Assembly (NCBI GenBank): GCA_002354805.1
Contig: DEMH01000014.1
Span: forward strand, 124,001-188,000
Direction of reading: 5' to 3'
Length of the DNA stretch: 64,000 nt
Source of the DNA: Gammaproteobacteria bacterium UBA2675
GTDB lineage: Bacteria; Pseudomonadota; Gammaproteobacteria; Pseudomonadales; Pseudohongiellaceae
Shown here piece after piece: positions 39,837 through 48,234 of the stretch (position 1 is its first letter; each line of letters starts with the position of its first letter). The translations under genes and the position numbers were made by a program. The notes below the pieces were generated by a model that had not been told where the DNA came from, did not search any database, and was given only the letters and a program-made list of their open reading frames with translations.

Positions 39837-39844
39837 ATCTGAAC

Positions 39845-40069
39845 ATGGATATCAGCGCGATTACACGCCAGCTCGGCAATTTCCGGATTAGCCTGCTGAT
39901 TGCGGGCACCGTATTGGGCGTGCCCGTGGCATGCACTCCGACAGTTCAGGTCGCTGCGCCCACAGAGCCGATCACGATAAACCTGAATGTCCGCATTGAA
40001 CATGAGGTACGCGTGCGGGTTGATCGCGAACTCGATGATATTTTTTCTGAAGACAGCGATCTGTTCTGA
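39845..40069 (+). CDS. ynbE: YnbE-like outer-membrane lipoprotein
   Basis: A 74-residue lipoprotein: N-terminal hydrophobic segment, acylated Cys30 in VPVAC (Pro at -3 is atypical). A conserved TPTVQVAAPTEPITINLNVRIEHEVRVRVD block follows, then the family ending SDLF. In E. coli, YnbE is thought to pair with the C-terminus of YdbH and complete the lipid bridge at the outer membrane. It starts 8 bases after the ydbH stop, with GGAGG inside the end of ydbH. Confidence 0.9.
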   Translation: MDISAITRQLGNFRISLLIAGTVLGVPVACTPTVQVAAPTEPITINLNVRIEHEVRVRVDRELDDIFSEDSDLF

Positions 40070-40112
40070 CAACTGCAGCTGCTGATCACACGTCTTTACT
40101 GGAGCCACAAAT

Positions 40113-40466
40113 ATGAATGCACGCCGACATTTGAAAATACTTGTGCAGCTGATACTGATGAGCTGTCTGCTTGCTGCAGGCAGCATCGCCAGCGCACAGA
40201 CACTGGACCAGGCTAAAGCCGACGGCCTGATTGGCGAAAAAAGCGATGGTTATATCGGCTTTGTCGCCGAGCGCGTGTCCCCCGAACTGGTCTCGCTGGT
40301 TGAAAACGTCAATCGGCAACGGCGCGAACGTTACGAGCAGATCGCTCAACAGAACAACATCAGTGTCAATGAAGTCGCGCAACTGGCGTACGCGCGCGCG
40401 GTGCAGGCGACACGGCCCGGTCATTATGTCGAAGATGCGAATGGGCAATGGGTGAAAAAGCCATGA
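40113..40466 (+). CDS. ydbL: YdbL family (DUF1318) periplasmic protein
   Basis: A 117-residue secreted protein with a signal peptide ending near SIASA|Q (residue 28). A mature DUF1318 domain follows (LDQAKADGLIGEKSDGYIGFV, RRERYEQIAQQNNISVNEVAQLA). It is the third gene of the ydbH-ynbE-ydbL operon. In E. coli, YdbL is reported to act as a chaperone-like modulator of YnbE-YdbH assembly. It is convergent with rsmI across 7 bases, with no terminator hairpin seen. Confidence 0.92.
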   Translation: MNARRHLKILVQLILMSCLLAAGSIASAQTLDQAKADGLIGEKSDGYIGFVAERVSPELVSLVENVNRQRRERYEQIAQQNNISVNEVAQLAYARAVQATRPGHYVEDANGQWVKKP

Positions 40467-40473
40467 ACAGCCG

Positions 40474-41352
40474 CTAGTCCTGCTGCGATTCAGCTGCCAT
40501 GGACAGACCCGCCTGATACAGCGCATTCTTTTTCGCTCCGGTAATTTCAGACGCCAGAGCAGCCGCCTGCTTGAGCGGTAAGTCCCGCGCAAGTATTCCC
40601 AATATCCGCTGCGCATTCGCGTCCACGTCTGCAGCGGCAGGTGTGGGAGCGCCATGCACAATGACAACAAACTCGCCCTTGCGTTGATTGTCATCATTGG
40701 CCAGCCAGTCACACAGATTTGCCAGTGAATCACCGTGCACGGTCTCCCAGGTTTTGGTCAGCTCTCTGCAGATCACCGCCTGGCGATCACCCCCAAACGC
40801 GCCAGCCATATCGTTGATGGATGCCTGAATGCGGTGGGGCGACTCATAAAACACCAGTGTGCGAGCTTCGTCAGCCAGAGCACCAAAGTATTTTTGTCGC
40901 GCTCCAGACTTGGCCGGAGCAAACCCCTCAAATACAAATCGATCACTGGGTGCGCCTGCCACGCTCAATGCAGCAATCAGCGCGCTTGCCCCGGGAATCG
41001 GCACCACAGCGATACCGTGCTCCCGGCAGCGCATCACCAGCCCGTAACCAGGATCGGAAATCAGTGGCGTGCCAGCATCCGAGATCAGCGCTATAGACTG
41101 CCCTTCTACCAGTCTCTGCAACAGCGCAGCCTCCTGCCTTTCATTGCTGAAATCATGATAGGCGACCATGCGGGTGGAAACTCCCAGATGTTGCAACAGA
41201 CGGCCACTATGGCGGGTGTCCTCAGCGGCAATCACATCCACGCCCTGCAGTACGTTTATCGCCCGCTGGCTTATGTCCTGCAGATTGCCTATGGGTGTCG
41301 CAACGACGTACAGTGTCGATTTGGCAACTGCCGAAGCATTTGCGTTTTCCAT
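40474..41352 (-). CDS. rsmI: 16S rRNA 2'-O-ribose C1402 methyltransferase RsmI
   Basis: SAM-dependent tetrapyrrole-methylase-fold enzyme that 2'-O-methylates C1402, the same base that RsmH methylates on N4. The 292-residue protein has LYVVATPIGNLQDISQRA, IAAEDTRHSGRLL, SDAGTPLISDPGYGLV and FYESPHRI. AGGAG lies upstream of the ATG. It is divergent from lpoA across 140 bases, as in E. coli. Both C1402 methylases are therefore encoded within this window. Confidence 0.97.
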   Translation of the reverse strand: MENANASAVAKSTLYVVATPIGNLQDISQRAINVLQGVDVIAAEDTRHSGRLLQHLGVSTRMVAYHDFSNERQEAALLQRLVEGQSIALISDAGTPLISDPGYGLVMRCREHGIAVVPIPGASALIAALSVAGAPSDRFVFEGFAPAKSGARQKYFGALADEARTLVFYESPHRIQASINDMAGAFGGDRQAVICRELTKTWETVHGDSLANLCDWLANDDNQRKGEFVVIVHGAPTPAAADVDANAQRILGILARDLPLKQAAALASEITGAKKNALYQAGLSMAAESQQD

Positions 41353-41492
41353 GGCAACTCCTGACTTTTGAGAAGGCGTTATGTCGCATCCAGCATCAGC
41401 GCCTGCTATGATTATTTACGCCAAGATATAACGCGTTATTCGAGACACTAGCGACTAAATTTTCTGAACGCCTATCATAGCAGCCCGCATTT

Positions 41493-43352
41493 ATGACCGT
41501 CACTGTCCGCACACTTTTTCCCCATCGCCCTCTTCTGATCATCTCGCTCGGAATTCTGGCTGCCTGTGCATCAGCGCCGATCTCCGACAATACGCGGCCG
41601 GAACAGACTGTCACGGATACGTCCATGCCAGTAACAGTTGGAGAGCTGGACGTCATTCTGCAACAGGCAGCACAGACGGATGGACCAGAAGCACAGATCT
41701 TGTTAATGGAGGCTGCAGCCGACGCGCTCGACGAAGGTGACAGCGAAGTTGCAGCGCAATTACTGGAAGCCGTTGACACTCGACCGCTGTCCGGGCAACT
41801 GCAGGCTCGCCAGTTGCTGCTGCAAGCACGCCTGGCGCTTGCCAGAAACGATACAGCAATGGCTGCCCAGTTGCTTGAACAGCAGCAGGATGTCAGTCAA
41901 CTGACAACTGACACGCGCATCGCCTTCATGCGCGGTCGAGCCGATCTCTACCTGGCTCTGAACCAGTACCTGGCAGCCGCCAGGGAGTTGACCCGTGTCG
42001 CGCCGATGCTGCCCGCTTCAGAACAGGGTGAGAACATCGACAGCATCTGGCAGATACTGTCAGCCGCACCCGAGGAAAGCCTCAACGCTCAGCGCAATAT
42101 TATCGACTCCTACGAGCTGCGCGGCTGGATCGATCTGGTCACAGTCGTAAACGCGCGTGAGGACAATATTGAGGAACAGGTCGAAGCCGTCAATCGCTGG
42201 CAGGCGCGCTGGACCCAGCACCGCGCCGCCGGCCGCCTGCCTGAGTCCCTGGCCTATACAGTGCAGTTAATCCGTGACAAACCGCAGCGTATCGCTTTGA
42301 TGGTACCTCTGGCCGAGGCTGCCGGCCAGGCGGTCGCGGAGGGCTTTCTGGCCGCCTATTACGAGGCTGTGGCCCAGCAGCAACAGGTCCCCGATGTCAC
42401 TGTGATTGACACCAGTGGAGTCGTTGACGTGCTGCCTCTGTACCAGCAGGCAATTGAGGCCAACGTGGATCTGGTGGTCGGCCCGTTGCGTAAAGAGTCA
42501 GTGCGACAACTGCAGCAGCAGGCCTCGCTCCATATCCCGACACTGGCACTAAATTATGGTGATGAGGGTGTCATCAATCCCGCTGGCTTCTATCAGTTCG
42601 GGCTGGCACCCGAAGATGAAATCAGACAGATCGCCAGACTGGCCGCCATGGCCGGCCATCAATCAGCCGCCCTGCTCACCCCTTCAGGGTCCGAGTATCA
42701 GCGTTTCCGGGAGTTCTTTACGCTGCAGTGGCAACAACAGAATGGACGCGTGACAAGCTCTGCTACTTATGTTGGACCTGGCTCCTATTCAGACGCCGTA
42801 AGACAGCTCTTGAATATAGGTGCCAGCGAGGCGCGCGCAGAAAGATTGCTGAGTGTGTTGCCAAGACAGGACATGGAGTTCATCCCCCGCAGGCGCCAGG
42901 ACACAGACTTCATTTTTTTGCAGGGCAACCCCAGCGAGGGTCGACAGCTAAAATCCACCCTTGGTTTTCATTTCGCTGGCGACCTTCCGGTCTTTGCGAT
43001 GCCATCAATCTTCAATGGTGAGTTCAACGCCGTTGCCAACCGGGACCTCAATGATGTCATCTTTATCGATGCACCATGGATGCTGGGGACGGCTGACCCG
43101 GCCCATCGACAGGCTCAACAGACCTGGCCAGGTGCACCGGCGGCTGTGCAGCGACTGCGCGCCATGGGAGTTGATGCATTCAGACTGCACGCGCGCACCG
43201 GTCAGCTCGCCAATTTTCCGGAAACCCGCATTCAGGGCGTAACCGGAATGCTCCACATGAGAGCTGATGGCAGTATCGCGCGCGAGCTGGTCGTCGCACA
43301 ATTTGACGACAACGTTCCGCAGATCATACCTGCCGAGCAACTAATGGAGTAA
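41493..43352 (+). CDS. lpoA: Penicillin-binding protein activator LpoA (LppC family lipoprotein)
   Basis: Outer-membrane lipoprotein that activates the peptidoglycan synthase PBP1A from outside the wall. The 619-residue protein has a signal sequence with lipobox ILAAC (acylated Cys25), an N-terminal TPR-like helical domain (about 45-260), and a periplasmic-binding-protein-like C-terminal domain (from about 265, IALMVPLAEAAGQAVAEGFLAAYYEA). No clear ribosome site precedes ATG 41493. It is followed by yraN, diaA and dolP as in E. coli. Confidence 0.93.
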   Translation: MTVTVRTLFPHRPLLIISLGILAACASAPISDNTRPEQTVTDTSMPVTVGELDVILQQAAQTDGPEAQILLMEAAADALDEGDSEVAAQLLEAVDTRPLSGQLQARQLLLQARLALARNDTAMAAQLLEQQQDVSQLTTDTRIAFMRGRADLYLALNQYLAAARELTRVAPMLPASEQGENIDSIWQILSAAPEESLNAQRNIIDSYELRGWIDLVTVVNAREDNIEEQVEAVNRWQARWTQHRAAGRLPESLAYTVQLIRDKPQRIALMVPLAEAAGQAVAEGFLAAYYEAVAQQQQVPDVTVIDTSGVVDVLPLYQQAIEANVDLVVGPLRKESVRQLQQQASLHIPTLALNYGDEGVINPAGFYQFGLAPEDEIRQIARLAAMAGHQSAALLTPSGSEYQRFREFFTLQWQQQNGRVTSSATYVGPGSYSDAVRQLLNIGASEARAERLLSVLPRQDMEFIPRRRQDTDFIFLQGNPSEGRQLKSTLGFHFAGDLPVFAMPSIFNGEFNAVANRDLNDVIFIDAPWMLGTADPAHRQAQQTWPGAPAAVQRLRAMGVDAFRLHARTGQLANFPETRIQGVTGMLHMRADGSIARELVVAQFDDNVPQIIPAEQLME

Positions 43353-43394
43353 ACGCCCGGAACAGCGCCAATCGATCATTATTGGAGGACATGG

Positions 43395-43790
43395 ATGTCA
43401 GCCACAAGAAATAATGCCATTAAGCCTGCAGACCGCCGTCAGGCTGGACACCAACTGGAATCTCTCGCCGCCAGCTGGCTTGATCAGCAAGGCCTGCAAC
43501 TCGTCCAACAGAATTTTTATTGCCGGGTTGGAGAAATCGACCTGATCATGATGGATGAGGACACAGTGGTGTTTGTCGAAGTCCGCTTCCGCAGCCGCAC
43601 CAGCTTCGTTGATCCGATAAGCAGTATCAATAGAAAGAAGCAGCAACGTATCATTAAAACTGCCCTGTACTATCTACAACGAAATAAAATAAGCAATTCA
43701 GCAAGATGCAGGATCGATGTGCTGGGCATCTCGTCCGCCTCCGCCGGCAACTATCAGTTTGAATGGATTAAAAACGCAATCCAGACGTAA
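43395..43790 (+). CDS. yraN: YraN/UPF0102 family nuclease-like protein
   Basis: A 131-residue protein of the UPF0102 family with a PD-(D/E)xK nuclease fold. GHQLESLAASWLDQQGLQLVQQNFYCRVGEIDLIMMDEDTVVFVEVRFRSR carries the E/D-ExV catalytic pattern, and RIDVLGI follows. Biochemical role is not established. GGAGGA lies just ahead of the start, and an out-of-frame ATG four bases earlier gives only a seven-codon frame. It sits between lpoA and diaA. Confidence 0.93.
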   Translation: MSATRNNAIKPADRRQAGHQLESLAASWLDQQGLQLVQQNFYCRVGEIDLIMMDEDTVVFVEVRFRSRTSFVDPISSINRKKQQRIIKTALYYLQRNKISNSARCRIDVLGISSASAGNYQFEWIKNAIQT

Positions 43791-43908
43791 ATTACTTCAA
43801 GAACCAATTTTCTTATTGCGCGAGACTCACCTTGAAAGCACATTCCGGTAGAATGCTCAGGATGGCCACCAGACTAAACATCAGAACCAGCGACGCCGGG
43901 TATTATCA

Positions 43909-44502
43909 ATGAGTTTGCAGCTACGCATCCAACAGCACTTTCAACAGGGTACCGACAAACTGCGCGAAGCCCACGATATGCTGGCCAACCCGATAGCCGA
44001 GGCGGCCGAGGCGCTGGCAGGTGCATTACTGCAGGGTGGCCGCATACTGGCTTGCGGCAACGGCGGCGGCGCAGCACTGTCGCAGTATTTTGTACAGGCA
44101 CTGGTCAGCCGGTTTATCCGCGAGCGACCGGGCCTGCCTGCCATCTGTCTGAGCGCCAACGCGACACAGTTGACCGGGCTGTACCAGAACCACGATTCAG
44201 CATCGGTTTACGCACAACAGATTCGGACTCTCTCGCAGCCACTGGATGTCCTGGTGATATTTGGTGGCGATGCCGAGGCAGCCAACCTGAGAGAGGCCAT
44301 CACTGCAGCCAACGACCGGAGTTTGACCGTCATACTGCTGAGTGGTGAGCAGAGCGCTGGACTGGCCGAAGTGTTAAACTCTGAGTCGTACGAAATACGG
44401 GCACCGTCCAGACATTCACACCGGTGTTTCGAGATTCAGGTACTTATTTGCCATTGCCTTTGCGACTTGATCGATATTCAGATATTTGGAGATGAACTGT
44501 GA
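43909..44502 (+). CDS. diaA: SIS-domain protein, DiaA-like
   Basis: A 197-residue single SIS (sugar isomerase) domain protein related to phosphoheptose isomerase GmhA. The order yraN-diaA-dolP points to DiaA, the DnaA-binding factor that promotes timely replication initiation. The sugar-phosphate loop reads CGNGGGAALSQYF, and the later loop has FGGDAEAANL where sugar isomerases have Ser-Gly-Asn. Catalysis as a heptose isomerase therefore looks unlikely, favouring the regulatory role. A 118-base leader without a gene precedes it. It overlaps the next gene by 4 bases. Confidence 0.85.
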   Translation: MSLQLRIQQHFQQGTDKLREAHDMLANPIAEAAEALAGALLQGGRILACGNGGGAALSQYFVQALVSRFIRERPGLPAICLSANATQLTGLYQNHDSASVYAQQIRTLSQPLDVLVIFGGDAEAANLREAITAANDRSLTVILLSGEQSAGLAEVLNSESYEIRAPSRHSHRCFEIQVLICHCLCDLIDIQIFGDEL

Positions 44503-45071
44503 ACCTTAAATATTTTGCATGCATGGGCCTGATACTGAGCATGATGTCCTGTACAACCATTCTGACGCAGACTACGGGGGACCAGGGGCTGCAGGAAGAT
44601 CCTTATCTGCGGACAACCGGCACAATAGTTGAAGACGAATCAATTGAGACCAAGGTCGCTGTCAATATGCGATCCCAGGAACCACAGTTCCGTGACGCCA
44701 GCTTTGATGTCACAAGTCACAACGGTGTTGTGCTGCTGGTTGGCCAGGTGCAGTCGGAGGCGCTCAAGGAACAGGCTGCGCGAATTGCCGCCGATGCCAG
44801 CGTGCACGTTCGCAGAGTTCACAACGAACTGGAAGTAGCTGGCAGCCGCAGCCTGCTGGCGCGGGGTAATGATTCCTGGCTGGCTACCAAGGTCCGCACA
44901 CAACTGGTAGCCAACGACGATGTGAATGCCAACCGCATTCGAGTTGTAGCCAATAACGGCACGATTTATCTGATGGGCATTGTTGATCGCTCGGAAGGAG
45001 AGCGCGCCGCCAGCCTCACGCGCAGTGTCGGTGGCGTTCAGCGCGTGGTGACGGTATTCGAATACCTGTAG
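44499..45071 (+). CDS. dolP: BON-domain outer-membrane lipoprotein DolP
   Basis: A 190-residue lipoprotein (formerly YraP) with signal peptide and lipidated Cys18 (MMSC). Two BON domains follow (about 48-118 and 126-190; SFDVTSHNGVVLLVGQV and RIRVVANNGTIYLMGIVDRSEGERAASL). DolP binds anionic lipids, localises to division sites and supports outer-membrane integrity in E. coli. The start is a GTG in a GTGA overlap with diaA. It is convergent with sspB. Confidence 0.93.
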   Translation: MNLKYFACMGLILSMMSCTTILTQTTGDQGLQEDPYLRTTGTIVEDESIETKVAVNMRSQEPQFRDASFDVTSHNGVVLLVGQVQSEALKEQAARIAADASVHVRRVHNELEVAGSRSLLARGNDSWLATKVRTQLVANDDVNANRIRVVANNGTIYLMGIVDRSEGERAASLTRSVGGVQRVVTVFEYL

Positions 45072-45088
45072 GCAGCTAATCCAAAGGC

Positions 45089-45523
45089 TTACTTGACGAC
45101 CCGCAGTGATGGGCGCTTACCCTCTGATTTGGGTGCGCCTGCGGGTTTGGCTTTGCCGGCTTTGCCAGAGTCATCCGATACTGGCGCATCAGGTGGCGGG
45201 GGCGATGGAACTTCGGTCTCGAATACCATCCCCTGTCCATTTTCCCTGGCATAAATACCCATTATCGCGCTAACGGGTACATACACTGGCGTCGGGATAC
45301 CTGCAAAGCGGCCGTTAAAATCCACCGCCTCATTATTCATTTGCAGGGCATGAACCGCAGCGGGAGAAATATTCAGGACGATCTGGCCGTCTTTTACATA
45401 CTCCTGCGGCACCTGCACATGCTCAGCGTAGGCGTTAACAACGATGTACGGCGTACATTCGTTTTCCAGTATCCATTCGTACAAGGCGCGTAACAGATAC
45501 GGACGACTGGAAGTCATGGCCAT
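45089..45523 (-). CDS. sspB: ClpXP adaptor SspB
   Basis: Delivers ssrA-tagged proteins to the ClpXP protease. The 144-residue protein has the SspB core (SRPYLLRALYEWILENECTPYIVVNA, DGQIVLNISPAAV, FAGIPTPVYVPVSAIMGIYARENGQG). A flexible Pro/Lys-rich linker leads to the C-terminal ClpX-binding tail PSLRVVK. AGGT precedes ATG 45523; a second ATG two codons later is also possible. It is downstream of sspA, 8 bases away. Confidence 0.96.
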   Translation of the reverse strand: MAMTSSRPYLLRALYEWILENECTPYIVVNAYAEHVQVPQEYVKDGQIVLNISPAAVHALQMNNEAVDFNGRFAGIPTPVYVPVSAIMGIYARENGQGMVFETEVPSPPPPDAPVSDDSGKAGKAKPAGAPKSEGKRPSLRVVK

Positions 45524-45531
45524 AAACGGAC

Positions 45532-46164
45532 CTATACCATCTCTTTTTCCTGATCCGACAAACTGCTTCGTATCGAATCCCGTGAGAACAGACGAGCGCG
45601 ATACTCCAACAGTGGCTGGACAGCCTTGTGACTGCCAAGATCAACACCCAGTGACGGCAGCCGCCACAGAATAGGCGCGACACAGCAGTCCACGATGGTG
45701 AATTCGTCACTCATGAAGAAGGGTTTTTCTGAGAAGATTGGAGCGATGGAAATCAGGCTTTCACGCAGTTCTTTGCGCATTTTTTCCTGCTGCGCAGCAG
45801 TACCCTTGCCCGCTGACAGCTCATCCACCACTGCACACCAGTCGCGCTGGATGCGGTACATCCAGAGGCGGCTTTGGGCACGCGCAACTGGATAGACCGG
45901 GAACAGCGGCGGATGCGGAAAGCGTTCATCAAGATATTCCATCATGATGTTCGCCTCATACAGCACCAGATCCCGGTCTACCAGTGTGGGCAGGCTGTTG
46001 TACGGATTCAGGGAAGACAGGTCTTCAGGCGGGTTGGCTGGATCCACGCTGATTGTTTCAACGGTGACACCTTTCTCCGCCAGCACGATTCTAACCCGAT
46101 GGCTGTATTGACTGTTGCCATCAGAATAAAAGGTCATGGAAGAGCGCTTAGCTACAACACCCAT
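45532..46164 (-). CDS. sspA: Stringent starvation protein A
   Basis: Glutathione S-transferase-like protein that binds RNA polymerase and alters transcription in stress and stationary phase. It lacks GST activity in studied cases. From ATG 46164, preceded by GAGGAA, it has 210 residues and aligns with the E. coli N-terminus: VVAKRSSMTFYSDGNSQYSHRVRIVLAEKGV. It is probably cotranscribed with sspB and with the bc1 genes upstream, an order known from Pseudomonas. Confidence 0.95.
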   Translation of the reverse strand: MGVVAKRSSMTFYSDGNSQYSHRVRIVLAEKGVTVETISVDPANPPEDLSSLNPYNSLPTLVDRDLVLYEANIMMEYLDERFPHPPLFPVYPVARAQSRLWMYRIQRDWCAVVDELSAGKGTAAQQEKMRKELRESLISIAPIFSEKPFFMSDEFTIVDCCVAPILWRLPSLGVDLGSHKAVQPLLEYRARLFSRDSIRSSLSDQEKEMV

Positions 46165-46215
46165 AAATTGCTTCCTCAAATAATACCGTCAGCCTGCACA
46201 CGTGTGCATGGGCTT

Positions 46216-48234
46216 TTAGTGAATACGTCTCCAGTATTCACGGTTCAATAGCACAACCAAAATGAACAGCAATGCCAGGAATCCCAGTACATAGACACCG
46301 ATGGTCTGACGCTGCAGACGCACTGGTTCGCCGATGTAATACAGGAAGTTCACCAGGTCATGTATCACGGTATCAAACTCTTCAGGCGTCAGCTCACCGG
46401 TTCCTTCGACATGAGCCAGTTCGCACAGATCGGGTGACTCCGCATTATTCGTGCAGATTACGTCACCTTGCAGGCTGTGAAGCACATTGGGCATACCAAC
46501 GTTAGCAAACACCTTGTTGTTGACACCATAAACACGCGCCTCATCCTCGTAGAATGAGCGCATGTAGGTGTATAGCCACTCCGGGCTGCGCACGCGGGCG
46601 ATCAGCGTCAGATCGGGTGGCGTTTTGCCAAACCAGTTGTTGCTGCGATCCGCAGGCATGGCGTTTTCCATCAGATCACCGATAGCTGCATCACCAAAAA
46701 TCAGGTGGTCCATTACGAGATCATTGGGTACATTCAGATCAGTCGCAGTACGCTCATAACGCGCGTATTGCAGCGAATGACAGGAATGGCAGTAGTTCAT
46801 GTAGGTTTTCCAGCCGTTCTGAAGCGATGCTTCATCACGCAGGTCAAGCTCGATCTCATCCAGCGGAACGCTGGATGATTCAGCACCGACTGCTTTCAGC
46901 GGCACCACAACAAGCAGGGCCAGCAATGCAAGCGTGATAATGAGCTGCTTGTTGCTGATCCAGCGCCCTGTGACACGCTGCGGCTCAGGGAACACCTGCT
47001 CTTTCTTCGTATACCAGGGCATCAGGAAGAAGAACAGGAAGTACAGCACAGTACAGAACTGAGCCAGGGCAATTCGCGCAGGACTTGTGCCCAGCGTACC
47101 GAGATAACCCAGAATCAGGAAGCTGGAGATGAAAATCAGTAGCGCTATTCGGCTGTACCAGCCCTTGTAGCGGATTGACTTCACCGGGCTCCGGTCCAGC
47201 CATGGCAGCACAAACAGAATGGCGATAGCACCAAACATTACGATCATGCCCCAGAACTTCGCATCAATGCCGAACAGAGGCACAGTAACTGCGCGCAGCA
47301 TGGAGTAGAAAGGTGTGAAGTACCAGACTGGCGGCACGTGTTCAGGCGTAACCAGCGGGTTTGCTTCCTGGAAGTTTGGCGGCTCAAGGAAGTAGCCACC
47401 CATTTCCGGAGCAAAGAAGATGATCGCACAGAACACGAAGAAGAAGACGGTGATACCGACCAGATCGTGGACCGTGTAGTACGGGTGGAAAGGCACACCG
47501 TCAACAGGAATGCCGTTGGCATCCTTGTTTTTCTTGATCTCGATACCGTCAGGGTTGTTGGATCCCACTTCATGCAGTGCCAGCAGGTGCAGCACAACCA
47601 GCGCGATCAGAACAATCGGCAGTGCAACCACATGCAGCGCAAAGAACCGGTTCAGTGTCGCACCGGAAATCAGGAAGTCACCACGAACCCATACCAGCAG
47701 ATCTTCACCAATGACCGGAATAGCGCCAACCAGGGATACAATCACGTTGGCACCCCAGTAGGACATCTGACCCCAGGGCAGAACGTAGCCCATAAAGCCT
47801 TCCATCATCAGAATCAGGTAGATGGCCATACCAAATACCCAGATCAGCTCTCGCGGCTTTTTATAGGAGCCGTACATCAAACCGCGGAACATGTGCAGAT
47901 AGACCACAACAAAGAATGCGGATGCACCAGTGGAGTGGATATAGCGGATCAACCAGCCAAATTCCACATCACGCATGATGTATTCGACGGACGCGAATGC
48001 GCCTTCGGCACTGTTGGTATAGTGCATGGTCAGGAATATACCGGACACCAGCTGGATGACCAGCACGACCAGTGACAGTACACCAAAGAAATACCAGAAG
48101 TTGAAGTTCTTCGGCGCGTAGTACTTGCTCATGTGCTTTTCCCACGCGGTCATGATCGGCAGACGATCATTGGTCCAGTCGCGCAGGCCTACGAGTGAGG
48201 ACACAATCCAGCCTTGTTTCTTCGTATCGCTCAT
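46216..48234 (-). CDS. petBC: Fused cytochrome b / cytochrome c1 of the bc1 complex
   Basis: One uninterrupted 672-residue frame encodes both membrane cytochromes of the quinol:cytochrome c reductase. Residues 1-420 are cytochrome b, with haem ligands His100, His114, His201 and His216 and a Qo motif PVWY (302-305). A hydrophobic segment with a signal-peptidase-like site (about 429-451, LKAVGA|ES) follows. Residues 452-672 are cytochrome c1, with CHSCH (Cys482, Cys485, His486), an axial-Met candidate in ANVGMPNVL and a C-terminal anchor. The Bradyrhizobium FbcH protein is a known precedent that is cleaved after synthesis. The Rieske gene ends one base into this start codon region. Confidence 0.95.
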   Translation of the reverse strand: MSDTKKQGWIVSSLVGLRDWTNDRLPIMTAWEKHMSKYYAPKNFNFWYFFGVLSLVVLVIQLVSGIFLTMHYTNSAEGAFASVEYIMRDVEFGWLIRYIHSTGASAFFVVVYLHMFRGLMYGSYKKPRELIWVFGMAIYLILMMEGFMGYVLPWGQMSYWGANVIVSLVGAIPVIGEDLLVWVRGDFLISGATLNRFFALHVVALPIVLIALVVLHLLALHEVGSNNPDGIEIKKNKDANGIPVDGVPFHPYYTVHDLVGITVFFFVFCAIIFFAPEMGGYFLEPPNFQEANPLVTPEHVPPVWYFTPFYSMLRAVTVPLFGIDAKFWGMIVMFGAIAILFVLPWLDRSPVKSIRYKGWYSRIALLIFISSFLILGYLGTLGTSPARIALAQFCTVLYFLFFFLMPWYTKKEQVFPEPQRVTGRWISNKQLIITLALLALLVVVPLKAVGAESSSVPLDEIELDLRDEASLQNGWKTYMNYCHSCHSLQYARYERTATDLNVPNDLVMDHLIFGDAAIGDLMENAMPADRSNNWFGKTPPDLTLIARVRSPEWLYTYMRSFYEDEARVYGVNNKVFANVGMPNVLHSLQGDVICTNNAESPDLCELAHVEGTGELTPEEFDTVIHDLVNFLYYIGEPVRLQRQTIGVYVLGFLALLFILVVLLNREYWRRIH

